A DNA stretch of 64,000 bases from Paradevosia sp036499825 (GTDB taxonomy: Bacteria > Pseudomonadota > Alphaproteobacteria > Rhizobiales > Devosiaceae), in assembly GCA_036499825.1 (NCBI GenBank), contig DASYCZ010000055.1, positions 1 to 64,000 of the forward strand, given 5' to 3'. The notes beneath the pieces were generated by a model. The model saw only the letters and a list, made by a program, of their open reading frames with translations. It searched no databases and was not told the origin of the DNA. The first letter of the stretch is position 1; each line of letters starts with the position of its first letter. The position numbers and the translations under genes are program-made. This document shows, piece by piece, positions 16,670 through 26,423 of the stretch.

Positions 16670-17431
16670 ATGTCCAATGACACCCAGACGGTCCCGCCCG
16701 AGGCTCTTCCGCACCTGGCGATCTTTACTGATTTCGACGGGACCCTCGTCGATCTCGCCGACACTCCCGACGGTATCGAAGTCCCCGCTACCCTGCCGTT
16801 GCAGATCGAGCAGGCGGCCGAAAAATTCGATCACGCCTTTGCCGTCGTCACCGGCCGCATGATCGAGGACATCGATCGCTATCTCGGCGCCCCGCCGCTC
16901 GCCGTCGCCGGAAGCCACGGCGCCCAGCGCCGCAAGGCCGACGGCACGCTGATCGAGCTGCCCGCAGAATTCCGCAACGCTGCCGAGATCATCGCCGAAC
17001 AGCTCGCCCCTCTCCTCCAAGCCCATGAGGGGCTGCTGCTCGAACGCAAGGACGCCACTGTTGCCCTCCATTTCCGCCAGCTCCCCGAGCTCGATGCGGC
17101 CTGTGAGGAAGCCATCAGCGCCGCCGTCGCCGCGGTGCCCGATTTCGTCGTCGTCCCCGGCAAGATGGTGTTCGAGGCCCGCCCTGTCGGCATCAGCAAG
17201 GGCGAAGCCGTGCGGGCCTTCATGAACGAAGAACCCTTCGTCGGCCGCACTCCCATCTTCATCGGCGACGATCTCACCGATGAAGATGGTTTCCGAGCCG
17301 TGCAGGAATTGGGCGGGGTCGGCATCAAGCTCGGCCCCGGCGACACCGAGGCCCGCATGCGCATCGCCGATGTCGCCTCCGTACGCGCCCTCATCCTGGG
17401 CCTTGCCGACCGCGAGACCAACATCGCCTGA
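16670..17431 (+). CDS. otsB: trehalose-6-phosphate phosphatase
   Basis: A 253-residue HAD-superfamily phosphatase that dephosphorylates trehalose-6-phosphate. Motif I is DFDGTLVD at about 21-28 (nucleophile D21, acid D23), and the motif IV region reads FIGDDLTDEDGF. Length fits OtsB (about 250-265). The ATG at 16670 has GAGG eight bases upstream; the frame is open further upstream without family likeness. It is followed by otsA after 53 bases containing a hairpin, in the order otsB-otsA. Confidence 0.95.
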   Translation: MSNDTQTVPPEALPHLAIFTDFDGTLVDLADTPDGIEVPATLPLQIEQAAEKFDHAFAVVTGRMIEDIDRYLGAPPLAVAGSHGAQRRKADGTLIELPAEFRNAAEIIAEQLAPLLQAHEGLLLERKDATVALHFRQLPELDAACEEAISAAVAAVPDFVVVPGKMVFEARPVGISKGEAVRAFMNEEPFVGRTPIFIGDDLTDEDGFRAVQELGGVGIKLGPGDTEARMRIADVASVRALILGLADRETNIA

Positions 17432-17438
17432 AGCTGCC

Positions 17439-17456
17439 GCCCGGATACGTCCGGGC
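17439..17456 (+). other. hairpin between otsB and otsA
   Basis: GCCCGGA-TACG-TCCGGGC, a perfect 7-bp stem with a UACG tetraloop, in the 53-base gap. It lacks a following T-run, so it may attenuate, pause or protect the transcript, not terminate it. Confidence 0.4.
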
Positions 17457-17484
17457 GCTTTACCGCCTATGGATTGGACTTTTT

Positions 17485-18954
17485 ATGAGTAGATTGGTTA
17501 TCGTTTCAAACCGGACCCCCGGCAAAACTCCTGCCGCCGGTGGCTTGGCGGTTGCCCTGAAGGGCACGCTTACCGAACACGAAGGCTTCTGGTTCGGCTG
17601 GTCGGGCAAGCTGGTGGAGAACCCCTCCAAACAAGCGCGCTTCGAAACCATCGACGGTATCCGCGTCGGCTCGGTCGATCTCACCCGAGACGATCATCAG
17701 GCCTATTACGCCGGCTTTTCCAACTCCATCCTGTGGCCGGCTTTCCACTTGCGGCTCGACCTCGCCACCATCCAGACGCCCTGGTACGAAGGCTACCGCC
17801 ACGTCAACGCCCAGTTCGCCGAAGCCCTCAAGCCGCAGCTGCGGCCCGACGATATCATCTGGGTCCATGACTACCACCTGATCCCTTTCGCTGCGATGTT
17901 GCGCGAACGCGGCGCTCACAACCGCATTGGTTTTTACCTCCACATCCCCTTCCCCACCTCCGATGCGCTCTATGCCATCCCCCATCACGAAGAGCTGATG
18001 CGGGACCTGTCGGCCTATGATCTCATTGGCTTGCAGGCCCAGCGCGATGTCGCCGCCTTCACCGAGTTCGCCGATCACCTGGCGCCGACCACACTCATGA
18101 CCGGCCATGCCGAGCCGGCCGATTTTTCCACGACGGAAATCGCCGCCTTTCCCATCGGCTCCGATCCCGATGCCTTCGCCCAACTTGCCGTCAGTCCCAC
18201 TGCCACCAAGATGCGTCATCGCATGCAGCGCTCGCTTGGCGATCAGGCTCTCATCCTCGGCGTCGACCGGCTCGACTACTCGAAAGGCCTGCCGCAGCGG
18301 GTCGAGGCCTATGAAAAGCTGCTCGCCCACAACACCGGCCTGCGCCGGCGCGTGCACCTGCTGCAGATTGCGCCACCCTCACGCGACAGCATCAAGGAAT
18401 ATCAGGCGATCGGCGCCGAACTCGACGCCATGTGCGGTCGTGTCATGGGCAACTTCGCCGAACCCGACTGGCAGCCCCTGACTTATGTCAAGCGCGCCTA
18501 CGGCCAGCCGACGCTTGCCGGCCTCTACCGCCAGGCCCGCATCGGCCTCGTCACGCCGCTGCGTGATGGCATGAACCTCGTGGCCCACGAATATGTCGGC
18601 GCCCAGAACCCGAACGATCCCGGAGTGCTGGTGCTCTCCCGCTTCGCCGGCGCCGCCGAAATTTTTCCCGATGCCATCCAGGTCAATCCCTTCGATACCG
18701 ACGAAACCGCCGAGGCGCTCCGCCTCGCCCTCATCATGCCGCTCGATGAACGCCGCCAGCGCTGGGAAGCACTCTCGGCCGCCGCTCATCGCTACAGCAT
18801 CAGCAACTGGGCCGAGAGCTTCCTCGAGGCGCTTTCGATTCCCGATCGCGCGCCTTCATCCGCCACGACCAAGAAGGGACGCCGCGCCACGCCGGCCGAC
18901 ATCGCCACCACCGCGCGCAATATCCTGCGTATCGGGCAGCAGGCCAGCAATTGA
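17485..18954 (+). CDS. otsA: alpha,alpha-trehalose-phosphate synthase (UDP-forming)
   Basis: A 489-residue GT20 glycosyltransferase joining UDP-glucose and glucose-6-phosphate to trehalose-6-phosphate. Seen are the N-terminal SRLVIVSNRTPG, VHDYHLIPF, GFYLHIPFP, LDYSKGLPQR and PLRDGMNLVAHEYV, all GT20 hallmarks, including the basic phosphate-binding residues. Length is normal for OtsA. With otsB it makes trehalose as a compatible solute; the same window also encodes an importer of the trehalose type. Confidence 0.96.
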   Translation: MSRLVIVSNRTPGKTPAAGGLAVALKGTLTEHEGFWFGWSGKLVENPSKQARFETIDGIRVGSVDLTRDDHQAYYAGFSNSILWPAFHLRLDLATIQTPWYEGYRHVNAQFAEALKPQLRPDDIIWVHDYHLIPFAAMLRERGAHNRIGFYLHIPFPTSDALYAIPHHEELMRDLSAYDLIGLQAQRDVAAFTEFADHLAPTTLMTGHAEPADFSTTEIAAFPIGSDPDAFAQLAVSPTATKMRHRMQRSLGDQALILGVDRLDYSKGLPQRVEAYEKLLAHNTGLRRRVHLLQIAPPSRDSIKEYQAIGAELDAMCGRVMGNFAEPDWQPLTYVKRAYGQPTLAGLYRQARIGLVTPLRDGMNLVAHEYVGAQNPNDPGVLVLSRFAGAAEIFPDAIQVNPFDTDETAEALRLALIMPLDERRQRWEALSAAAHRYSISNWAESFLEALSIPDRAPSSATTKKGRRATPADIATTARNILRIGQQASN

Positions 18955-18961
18955 GGTCACT

Positions 18962-18981
18962 GCCTGGGAGACCGTCCAGGC
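18962..18981. terminator. hairpin between convergent otsA and aldo/keto reductase
   Basis: GCCTGG-N8-CCAGGC in the 30-base gap between the two converging stops. No U-tract on either strand, so termination is only suggested by position. Confidence 0.35.
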
Positions 18982-18984
18982 CCC

Positions 18985-19800
18985 TCAGGCGTCGAATTCG
19001 AACGGGACAGGTGGCGTACAGATTCTATAGTGTCGTGCCTCAAGCGCGCTGATCGCCGCCATTTCGACGGCATCAAGAGTGAAGTCGAAGACGTCGAGGT
19101 TTTCCTTCAGCCGCGCCGGACTGGTGCTCCCCGGAATAGGGATGACATTCTGCTGGATATGCCAGCGCAACACCACCTGCGCCGGCGACTTCCCATGCCG
19201 CGCCGCCGCCTCGGTGACCACCGCCTCAGCGAACAGCTGCCCCACCCGGCCCAGCGGGCAGTGCGCGATCGCTGCCATGCCGCTGGCCTTGCAGGCTGCC
19301 AGGAGCTTATCCTGGTTGAGATAGGGATGATATTCGATCTCGTTCGCAACCAGCGGGGCGATGCTCAACTGCCTTGCCTCGGCCATCATGCCGGTGGTGA
19401 AGTTCGAAACACCGATCTGCCGCGCCAGCCCGTCCGCCTGCACCTTGTTCAGCGCTTCGATGGTTTCGTCCATTGGGATCAATGGGTTGGGCCAGTGCAG
19501 GATGAAGAGATCGACGCTGTCCATGCCCAGCCGCCTCAGGCTCTCCTCCGCCGAACGCCGCAAATCATCGGCAGCCAGCTTGTCGACCCACACCTTGGTC
19601 AACACGATGATCTCGTCCCGCGGCACGCCCGAGGCGCGCACCGCCTCACCGACTTCACGCTCATTGCCGTAAAGCGCCGCGGTATCGAGCAGGCGGTAGC
19701 CATCGCGGATCGCCTGGGTGAGCTTGGCGACGCCCGCATCCCCGTTCAGCGGCCCCGTGCCAAGGCCGATCTGCGGCCAGTTCAAACCCTTGTCACCCAT
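18985..19800 (-). CDS. aldo/keto reductase (2,5-diketogluconate reductase-like)
   Basis: A 271-residue TIM-barrel NADPH-dependent reductase. The catalytic tetrad is visible as D39 and Y44 in LLDTAALYGNE, K69 in VLTKVW and H102 in LFILHWPNP; the C-terminal IPGSTSPARLKENLDVFDF (core IPGSTSPARLKENL) binds the cofactor. Length and motifs match the DkgA/DkgB group; the physiological substrate cannot be told from sequence. Its ATG has a GGAGGAAA ribosome site. It converges on otsA. Confidence 0.9.
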   Translation of the reverse strand: MGDKGLNWPQIGLGTGPLNGDAGVAKLTQAIRDGYRLLDTAALYGNEREVGEAVRASGVPRDEIIVLTKVWVDKLAADDLRRSAEESLRRLGMDSVDLFILHWPNPLIPMDETIEALNKVQADGLARQIGVSNFTTGMMAEARQLSIAPLVANEIEYHPYLNQDKLLAACKASGMAAIAHCPLGRVGQLFAEAVVTEAAARHGKSPAQVVLRWHIQQNVIPIPGSTSPARLKENLDVFDFTLDAVEMAAISALEARHYRICTPPVPFEFDA

Positions 19801-19830
19801 AGGCTTTCCTCCGAATCCCCGCGCCAGTCT

Positions 19831-19858
19831 AAACAGAAAAGGCGGCCCGAGAGCCGCC
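19831..19858 (-). terminator. Rho-independent terminator of the helicase gene
   Basis: On the minus strand a GGCGGC-TCTCGG-GCCGCC hairpin is followed by TTTTCTGTTT, 27 bases after the helicase stop. Confidence 0.75.
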
Positions 19859-19885
19859 TTTCTTCATTCGTTATGGGAGTGTGGT

Positions 19886-21337
<1,452 letters not shown>

Positions 21338-21648
21338 AATAGTTGTCTTTCCTTGCGACGCGCTAAACCAAGCAGCGCGCTCGTCGCCAGTCCCATCGGG
21401 AGTGGCGGGTCAATCGTACAGTGGCGATCGGAATGACCGCGGTTGCGTTAGTCGTCCGGTTGATAGTTCCGGACCCACTTCGCCGCTCACCGCATTGGTC
21501 GATAAGAAGAGAAGTCCGTCATCATGGATTAAGGCGCAGGACGCTCAAAACTGGAGCTGGCGCCGGTGACGATGTTGGCTATGTGGGGCACCCAGCCCGA
21601 AATAGCAAGAAAAATCAGAATTCTGCTGCGCATGGCAGGGTTGCGGCC
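21338..21648. promoter_or_regulatory. 311-base gap: helicase leader/promoter and 3' end of molybdoenzyme operon
   Basis: No gene seen. On the minus strand the right part holds the end of the molybdoenzyme transcript (a CAGAATTCTG palindrome followed by ATTTTTCTT near 21610-21625 could be a weak terminator). The left part is the helicase leader, with an imperfect stem at 21355-21387 (GCGACGCGC against GCGCGCTCGTCGC). Cold-shock-type helicase genes often have long structured leaders; no defined riboswitch family is recognised. Confidence 0.4.
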
Positions 21649-22440
21649 TCAGATTCCGCCGTACCAGTCATAGCCGTTGTCTTCCCAATATCCGCCTTTG
21701 CCGAGGCCATATTTGGCGAAACTGTCGACCAGCTCGATGGTGTGAACGTATTTCGCCTGCTTATACCCCAGCGCCCGCTCGATCCTGATGCGGATAGGGG
21801 CGCCGTTGGCGACCGGCAGCGTCTGGTCGTTGAGCCCATAGGCAAGGATGGTCTGCGGATGATGGCCGTCCACCAGGTCGCTGCTCTCATAGTAAGGCAC
21901 CTGCCCCGCAAGGCCGCCGTCCAGGCTGTCATAGCAGTGATAGACGATGAATTTGGCTTGCGGCTTGATCCTGGCCGCATCCAGCAATGGCCCCAACCTG
22001 GTGCCGGTCCATTTGGCGATACAGCTCCAGCCTTCCACGCAATCGTGCCGGGTGATCTGGCTTTGCGCCGGCATGTTGCGCAATTCGGCCAGTGAATATG
22101 TCCCTGGATTGTCCACAAGCCCGGTGATCGACAGTTTGTAGTCGGCGAAATTATTGGCCTTGAGCGCCAGATATTCCGGGCTGTTGGGATCGGTTGAACC
22201 ATTCGCCCGCTGCCCCTGGCGGATCTCGCTCGCCGCATATTCCGGCGCCAGCGCCTGATCGCCCAAAAGCAGCCGCTGCACGCGATAGGTCAGGAGATTG
22301 GCATCTTCCAAAACATTGCGAACAGGATCGTCGCGCTGTCCGAGGAAATCGAACTGGTCGCAGCCGGCCAGCACTAGGCTGGAGGCGCCGGCAGCCGACA
22401 GGCCCAGCAGGCGGCGGCGTGACAATATGAGCTTGCTCAC
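21649..22440 (-). CDS. Tat-exported lipoprotein, sulfite-oxidase-like molybdopterin oxidoreductase
   Basis: A 263-residue protein of the sulfite oxidase/YedY molybdopterin fold. The N-terminus combines a twin-arginine signal (SRRRLLGLSAAG) with a lipobox (LVLAGC, Cys at about 26), so it is a predicted Tat lipoprotein. The molybdenum-ligating cysteine is expected in HDCVEGWSC, followed by AKWTGTRLGPLLD. Its ATG overlaps the stop of the upstream cytochrome b gene (ATGA), which makes that cytochrome its likely electron partner. Substrate unknown; it differs from MsrP, whose partner MsrQ is of another family. Confidence 0.87.
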   Translation of the reverse strand: MSKLILSRRRLLGLSAAGASSLVLAGCDQFDFLGQRDDPVRNVLEDANLLTYRVQRLLLGDQALAPEYAASEIRQGQRANGSTDPNSPEYLALKANNFADYKLSITGLVDNPGTYSLAELRNMPAQSQITRHDCVEGWSCIAKWTGTRLGPLLDAARIKPQAKFIVYHCYDSLDGGLAGQVPYYESSDLVDGHHPQTILAYGLNDQTLPVANGAPIRIRIERALGYKQAKYVHTIELVDSFAKYGLGKGGYWEDNGYDWYGGI

Positions 22441-23312
22441 CGCTTTGTCTCCTCTTTGCCCGGCCTGATGGGCGTGCCCGGCTCGGCACGATACCAGCCG
22501 CTGATCATCGAGCGCAGTTCGTTGAAAGGACCGGCGGCAAGCACCATCACGATGTGCACGATAAAGAACAGGACCAGCAGCGCCATGACGGCAAAGTGGA
22601 TGGTGCGCGCCGTCTGCCGGCCTCCGAAGAGTTCCAGCAGCCAGGGAAATCCGGAATCCATCCCCGGCGACATGGTGAGGCCGGTCGCGATGATCAGCGG
22701 GAACAGGATGAAGAACACGATCGAATAGGTGATCTTCTGCAGGGCGTTGTAGGAGCGCGTGTGGTGAAAGCGCAGCCGCGCGTGATCGGCGATGTCCTGG
22801 GGTAGTTGTTTGATATCACGATCGAGCGGGATGACGTCGCGTCTGATATGCCCGTTGATGAGGCTGCCGATAAACCAGACCAGCATCGTGGCGACGAGAA
22901 TCCAGCCGAAGAAGAAATGCATCACCCGGCCGGTCGCGAGATCCTGGTAGGAGGGCACGGTGGCCCAGGCCGGAAAGCCTCGGAACTGCGGCTGTTCCTG
23001 CGTCCCGCTCATCCCGAACAGCCCGGTCGTGTCGAACGTATGCCCGAAGATCTTGGTCTGGCCGCGATAGGTGCCATTGTCGTTGATGGCGAACATCTGC
23101 AGTATGGCGTTTTCGCCGTTGAACAGAGATTCCTGCCCGATATGCAGCGCCGGGTAAGCGTTGAAAATCTGCAGGCCCGTCACCAGCATGAAGAACAGCG
23201 TGACCGCCCAGACCCAATGCGTGACCCGCGTCAGCAGCGCTTGCCGATAGATCAGGGGGCCCTTGGCGCGAGGCTCCGCCACAACCGGCCGGTCGGCCGC
23301 TTCAGCTGTCAT
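22437..23312 (-). CDS. cytochrome b561-type membrane subunit (cytochrome b/b6 domain)
   Basis: A 291-residue inner-membrane di-heme-type cytochrome: first helix with the heme-ligand context LLTRVTHWVWAVTLFFMLVTG (core THWVWAVTLFFMLVTG), a long periplasmic loop, then helices with GRVMHFFFGWILVATMLVWF, and C-terminal RTIHFAVMALLVLFFIVHIV (shown in part as TIHFAVMALLVLFFIVHI). The histidines are suitably placed. It probably links the quinone pool to the molybdoenzyme encoded by the overlapping next gene. Confidence 0.87.
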   Translation of the reverse strand: MTAEAADRPVVAEPRAKGPLIYRQALLTRVTHWVWAVTLFFMLVTGLQIFNAYPALHIGQESLFNGENAILQMFAINDNGTYRGQTKIFGHTFDTTGLFGMSGTQEQPQFRGFPAWATVPSYQDLATGRVMHFFFGWILVATMLVWFIGSLINGHIRRDVIPLDRDIKQLPQDIADHARLRFHHTRSYNALQKITYSIVFFILFPLIIATGLTMSPGMDSGFPWLLELFGGRQTARTIHFAVMALLVLFFIVHIVMVLAAGPFNELRSMISGWYRAEPGTPIRPGKEETKR

Positions 23313-23405
23313 TTCGGCCTCCCACAGGTCGGTTCATAGCGCAGAAACGGCATCGTTTCCGCGCAAGTTTCAAGTCACGTGTGTGAGATGGCCAGGTGAA
23401 GAACG

Positions 23406-24059
23406 CTATTCTTCCCGCGCCGCCCAGTTGAGGCCCCGGCGCATGATGGTTGCCATGTCCGGATAATCGGCGAATTCCTTGGCCTGGTGCCCGAGCGCGG
23501 AATAAAACACGCGCCCGCTGCCGTGCCGGCGTTTCCACACCACCGGCATGACGACGCCATCGATCCAGGAAGCATGCTCGCCGGTGAACGTCGTCGTCGC
23601 CAGCACTTCGTTAGAAGGGTCGACATGCATGTAATACTGCTCGGAATGGTAGGCGAACGGCGTCTTGATGCCCACCATCACCGGATCTTCCGGTTTTACG
23701 ATATCGACCGTGTAGTCGATGATGTTGCCGGGGTGCGCGACCCATTGTCCGCCGACCATGAACTGGAAGGCCACGGCATCGCGGAAAGCATCGCCCATGC
23801 CGCCGTGATGGCCCGCAATACCGACGCCGCCTTCGACCGCCTTGGTGAGGTTCTCGACCTCGTTCTTTTCGATCTTGGACATGGTGTAGATCGGCACGAT
23901 CAGCGACAGATCGCGAATGGCGGGATCGGCAAAAGCCTTGGTTTCCGTAGCCATCTGGACGGTAAAGCCATCCTCGTGAAGCCAGCGGCGATAGATTGCC
24001 GCGCAGCCCTCCGGATCATGTCCTTCCCATCCGCCATAAACGATCAAAGCAGTCCGCAT
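23406..24059 (-). CDS. ThuA-like domain protein (unlinked paralogue)
   Basis: A 217-residue protein with the ThuA/glutamine-amidotransferase-like fold: MRTALIVYGGWEGHDPEGC, then GGVGIAGHHGGMGDAFRD, FAYHSEQYYMHVDP and the terminal GRVFYSALGHQAKEF. ThuA proteins act on 3-keto glycosides or related sugars with Gfo/Idh/MocA dehydrogenases. It is separated from the thuA-thuB pair on its right by the small membrane protein at 24127, and has its own GGGGAG ribosome site. The ATG at 24057-24059 is chosen because upstream sequence is translated intergenic DNA. Confidence 0.85.
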   Translation of the reverse strand: MRTALIVYGGWEGHDPEGCAAIYRRWLHEDGFTVQMATETKAFADPAIRDLSLIVPIYTMSKIEKNEVENLTKAVEGGVGIAGHHGGMGDAFRDAVAFQFMVGGQWVAHPGNIIDYTVDIVKPEDPVMVGIKTPFAYHSEQYYMHVDPSNEVLATTTFTGEHASWIDGVVMPVVWKRRHGSGRVFYSALGHQAKEFADYPDMATIMRRGLNWAAREE

Positions 24060-24126
24060 CGGTCTCAACTCCCCGTCAGTGCGGGGCGACCTTAACTGAA
24101 TCGCTTCGGCTTGCCAGCCCGATGAA

Positions 24127-24381
24127 CTATCGAGCCGTGCGCGCCAGCGCCCGCCAGGCCAGCACCAGAACGATCGCACCCACGACGGCCGCGATGAACC
24201 CGCCGTTTTCATTGGGACCATAAAGGCCGACGACCTGGCCGAGCCACGTGCCCACGACACCGCCAAGGATGCCGAGCACCGTGGTGAGAATGAATCCCCT
24301 CGGTTCACGGCTGCCGCCGGTGAGGAACTTGGCGATGACGCCGACGATAAATCCGATGATGATGGCCCAGACGAAACCCAT
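24127..24381 (-). CDS. GlsB/YeaQ/YmgE-family small membrane protein
   Basis: An 84-residue protein with three hydrophobic glycine-zipper helices (FVWAIIIGFIVGVIAKFL; ILTTVLGILGGVVGTWLG; FIAAVVGAIVLVLAW), matching the transglycosylase-associated protein family. Such proteins are often stress-induced, with unknown mechanism. GGGAG ribosome site nine bases before the ATG. No EcfG promoter motif was found directly upstream. Confidence 0.9.
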   Translation of the reverse strand: MGFVWAIIIGFIVGVIAKFLTGGSREPRGFILTTVLGILGGVVGTWLGQVVGLYGPNENGGFIAAVVGAIVLVLAWRALARTAR

Positions 24382-24417
24382 GGCGACACTCCCTGTTGCG
24401 TCAATGATAATTGGGAA

Positions 24418-24453
24418 GGCCGCGCACAGGTTGCAATAATCCCATGCGCGGCC
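24418..24453 (-). terminator. hairpin after the thuA-thuB operon
   Basis: GGCCGCGCA and TGCGCGGCC, a perfect 9-bp stem with an 18-base loop, 25 bases after the dehydrogenase stop. On the minus strand TTCCC, not a strong U-tract, follows. Confidence 0.45.
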
Positions 24454-24477
24454 TCGCCATTTCGTCCGGACCGGAGA

Positions 24478-25521
24478 TCAGACTTCCAGTTCGGTCCGCT
24501 GTTGATCCGTCACTGCGGCCAGGTCCAGCACCTTTTGCAGGTTCGTGGCATGACGGAAGGACGGCTCCATGGTCCGGCCCTCCTTCACCGCCTTGGCGAA
24601 ACGCTGATAGTTGGTCTCGACCGGCTCGACGGCGACTTCCTTCCAGGTGCCGGTTTCAGCGTCCTCGCCGGCGCAGACCAGAAGCTTGGACCAATCGTGC
24701 CGGTGCTGCACCTCGACGCCGCCCTTCTCGCCATAGACGCGCAGCCGCAGCTCGTTGAAATGCCCGGTGGCCCAACGGGTGGCGTGCACAACCCCAAGCG
24801 CGCCATTCTCCAGCTCCAGCGTCATGGCGAAGCTGTCATTGGCATCGAGTTCATATTCACCGATGCGGTTGCCATCGGCCTTCTCGAAGGTCTTGAGGCG
24901 GCAGAACACGTGGTCGATGTCGCTGCCGGCGCCATAGACGGCGAAATCGAGGATGTGGATGCCGATATCGCCCAGCGTGCCGTTGGAGCCATGCTTGCGG
25001 CTGAGGCGCCACAGCCATTTGGCTTCCGTCCGCCAGTCACCCCAGGCCTTGGAGACGAGCCAGCTCTGCAGGTAACTCGCCTCGACATGCTTGACCTTGC
25101 CGATCTCACCCGACTGCACGATGCGCCGCGCCTGCTGCAGCTCGGCGACGTTGCGATAGGTGAGATTGACCATGGCGACGAGCCCGGCCTGCTCGGCGGC
25201 CTCCGTCATCTCCAGCGCCTTGGCGTAGTCGGTCGCCAGCGGCTTTTCGCAGAACACATGCTTGCCGGCAGCCAGGGCCGCCAGCGTCGTCGGATGGTGG
25301 ATCGCATCCGGCGTCACGTTCGCTACGGCGTCAAACTCGCCCCAGGCCAGTGCGGCATCGAGCGAGGGAAACGCATTGGCGATCCCATGCGTCGTGTTGA
25401 ACGCCTCCAGCAGTTTGGGATCGACATCGACGCCGCCCACCAGCTCGACACCCTCTATGGCGGCGAAGTGCTTGGCATGTTGATTAGCCATGCCGCCAGT
25501 CCCCAGGATAAGGAGGCGCAT
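24478..25521 (-). CDS. thuB: Gfo/Idh/MocA-family dehydrogenase, ThuB-type
   Basis: A 347-residue NAD(P)-dependent oxidoreductase. The Rossmann fingerprint is LLILGTGGMANQHA at the start; HVFCEKPLATDYAKALEM carries the conserved EKP lysine; the C-terminal domain includes GDIGIHILDFAVYG. In rhizobia ThuB and ThuA act together on trehalose and related disaccharides through 3-keto derivatives. It starts one base after the ThuA-like stop, so the two are one operon. The same operator palindrome as before the importer genes at 57510-58769 lies upstream of this pair. Symbol from family plus context. Confidence 0.82.
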   Translation of the reverse strand: MRLLILGTGGMANQHAKHFAAIEGVELVGGVDVDPKLLEAFNTTHGIANAFPSLDAALAWGEFDAVANVTPDAIHHPTTLAALAAGKHVFCEKPLATDYAKALEMTEAAEQAGLVAMVNLTYRNVAELQQARRIVQSGEIGKVKHVEASYLQSWLVSKAWGDWRTEAKWLWRLSRKHGSNGTLGDIGIHILDFAVYGAGSDIDHVFCRLKTFEKADGNRIGEYELDANDSFAMTLELENGALGVVHATRWATGHFNELRLRVYGEKGGVEVQHRHDWSKLLVCAGEDAETGTWKEVAVEPVETNYQRFAKAVKEGRTMEPSFRHATNLQKVLDLAAVTDQQRTELEV

Positions 25522-25522
25522 A

Positions 25523-26308
25523 TTATTTGAAGCCTTCCTGGACGCGGCCATGATGCAGCTTCGGGCCGCGCTCGACGATCTTCTCGATCGCGTCCTCGAC
25601 CGGCCGGTTCGGCGCCTTGGTGATGTCCTCATAGCGGTTTGGATTGTGGGCCCAGTTCACCGCATTGCGCAGCACCAGGCCGACCGTTTCGTCATGATAG
25701 GTCGGATAGGTTTCGTGGCCGGGACGGAAGTAGAAGATGTTGCCGGCGCCGCGCCGGTAAGTAATGCCGGAGCGGAACACTTCCCCACCCTGGAACCACG
25801 AGACGAACACCGTCTCCAAGGGCTCCGGCACCGAGAACGGCTCGCTGTACATCTCCTCGTTCTCGAGTTCGAAATACTGCGGCAGCCCCCGGGCGATGGG
25901 GTGGCCCGGATTGACGACCCACAACCGCTCGCGCTCGCCGGCCTCGCGCCATGCCAGTGCGCAGGGCGAACCCATCAGCCGCTTGAAAATCTTGGAAAAA
26001 TGGCCCGAGTGCAGGACGATCAGGCCCATGCCTTCGAAGACCCGCTTGGCGACGCGCTCGACCACGGCGTCCTCCACCTGTCCGTGGGCCGCATGCCCCC
26101 ACCAGATCAGCACATCGGTTTCAGCCAGCCGGGCGTCGGTCAGCCCATGCTCGGGTTCCTGCAGCGTCGCGGTCGCCGTGATTATGTTGCCGTCCTGGCC
26201 CAGCATTTTGGCGATCTGGGCATGCATGCCCTGCGGATAGGTCTCGGCGACGACCCGATTCTTCTGTTCATGGACGTTCTCGCCCCAGACGAGCGCACGG
26301 ATTGGCAT
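25523..26308 (-). CDS. thuA: ThuA-family trehalose utilisation protein
   Basis: A 261-residue ThuA-fold protein: RALVWGENVHEQKNRVVAETYPQGMH at the start (core VWGENVHEQKNRVVAE), DVLIWWGHAAHGQVED, LIVLHSGHFSKIFKRLMG and IFYFRPGHETYPTYHD, all standard for the family (PF06283 type). Length is normal. It is first in the thuA-thuB operon with a GGAGG ribosome site, and 100 bases upstream lies TCCAAAGCGCTTTGGA. Role: assimilation of trehalose-like disaccharides with ThuB, by homology. Confidence 0.88.
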   Translation of the reverse strand: MPIRALVWGENVHEQKNRVVAETYPQGMHAQIAKMLGQDGNIITATATLQEPEHGLTDARLAETDVLIWWGHAAHGQVEDAVVERVAKRVFEGMGLIVLHSGHFSKIFKRLMGSPCALAWREAGERERLWVVNPGHPIARGLPQYFELENEEMYSEPFSVPEPLETVFVSWFQGGEVFRSGITYRRGAGNIFYFRPGHETYPTYHDETVGLVLRNAVNWAHNPNRYEDITKAPNRPVEDAIEKIVERGPKLHHGRVQEGFK

Positions 26309-26407
26309 GGCAGCCTCCAGATTTGGTGGTTTTCATCAACACGGCGGCCTCGTGAGCAAGGCCGCCGCAATTCCTCGCAATGATTTTGGCCGAATCCACG
26401 CGACTCT

Positions 26408-26423
26408 TCCAAAGCGCTTTGGA
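26408..26423. promoter_or_regulatory. LacI-type operator of thuA-thuB (TCCAAAGCGCTTTGGA)
   Basis: A perfect 16-bp palindrome with the central CG typical of LacI-family operators, 100 bases upstream of thuA. The identical core occurs before the sugar-binding protein gene at 58897-58914, and a near copy before the LacI gene at 59092-59110. The likely binder is the regulator at 59246-60271. Confidence 0.8.
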
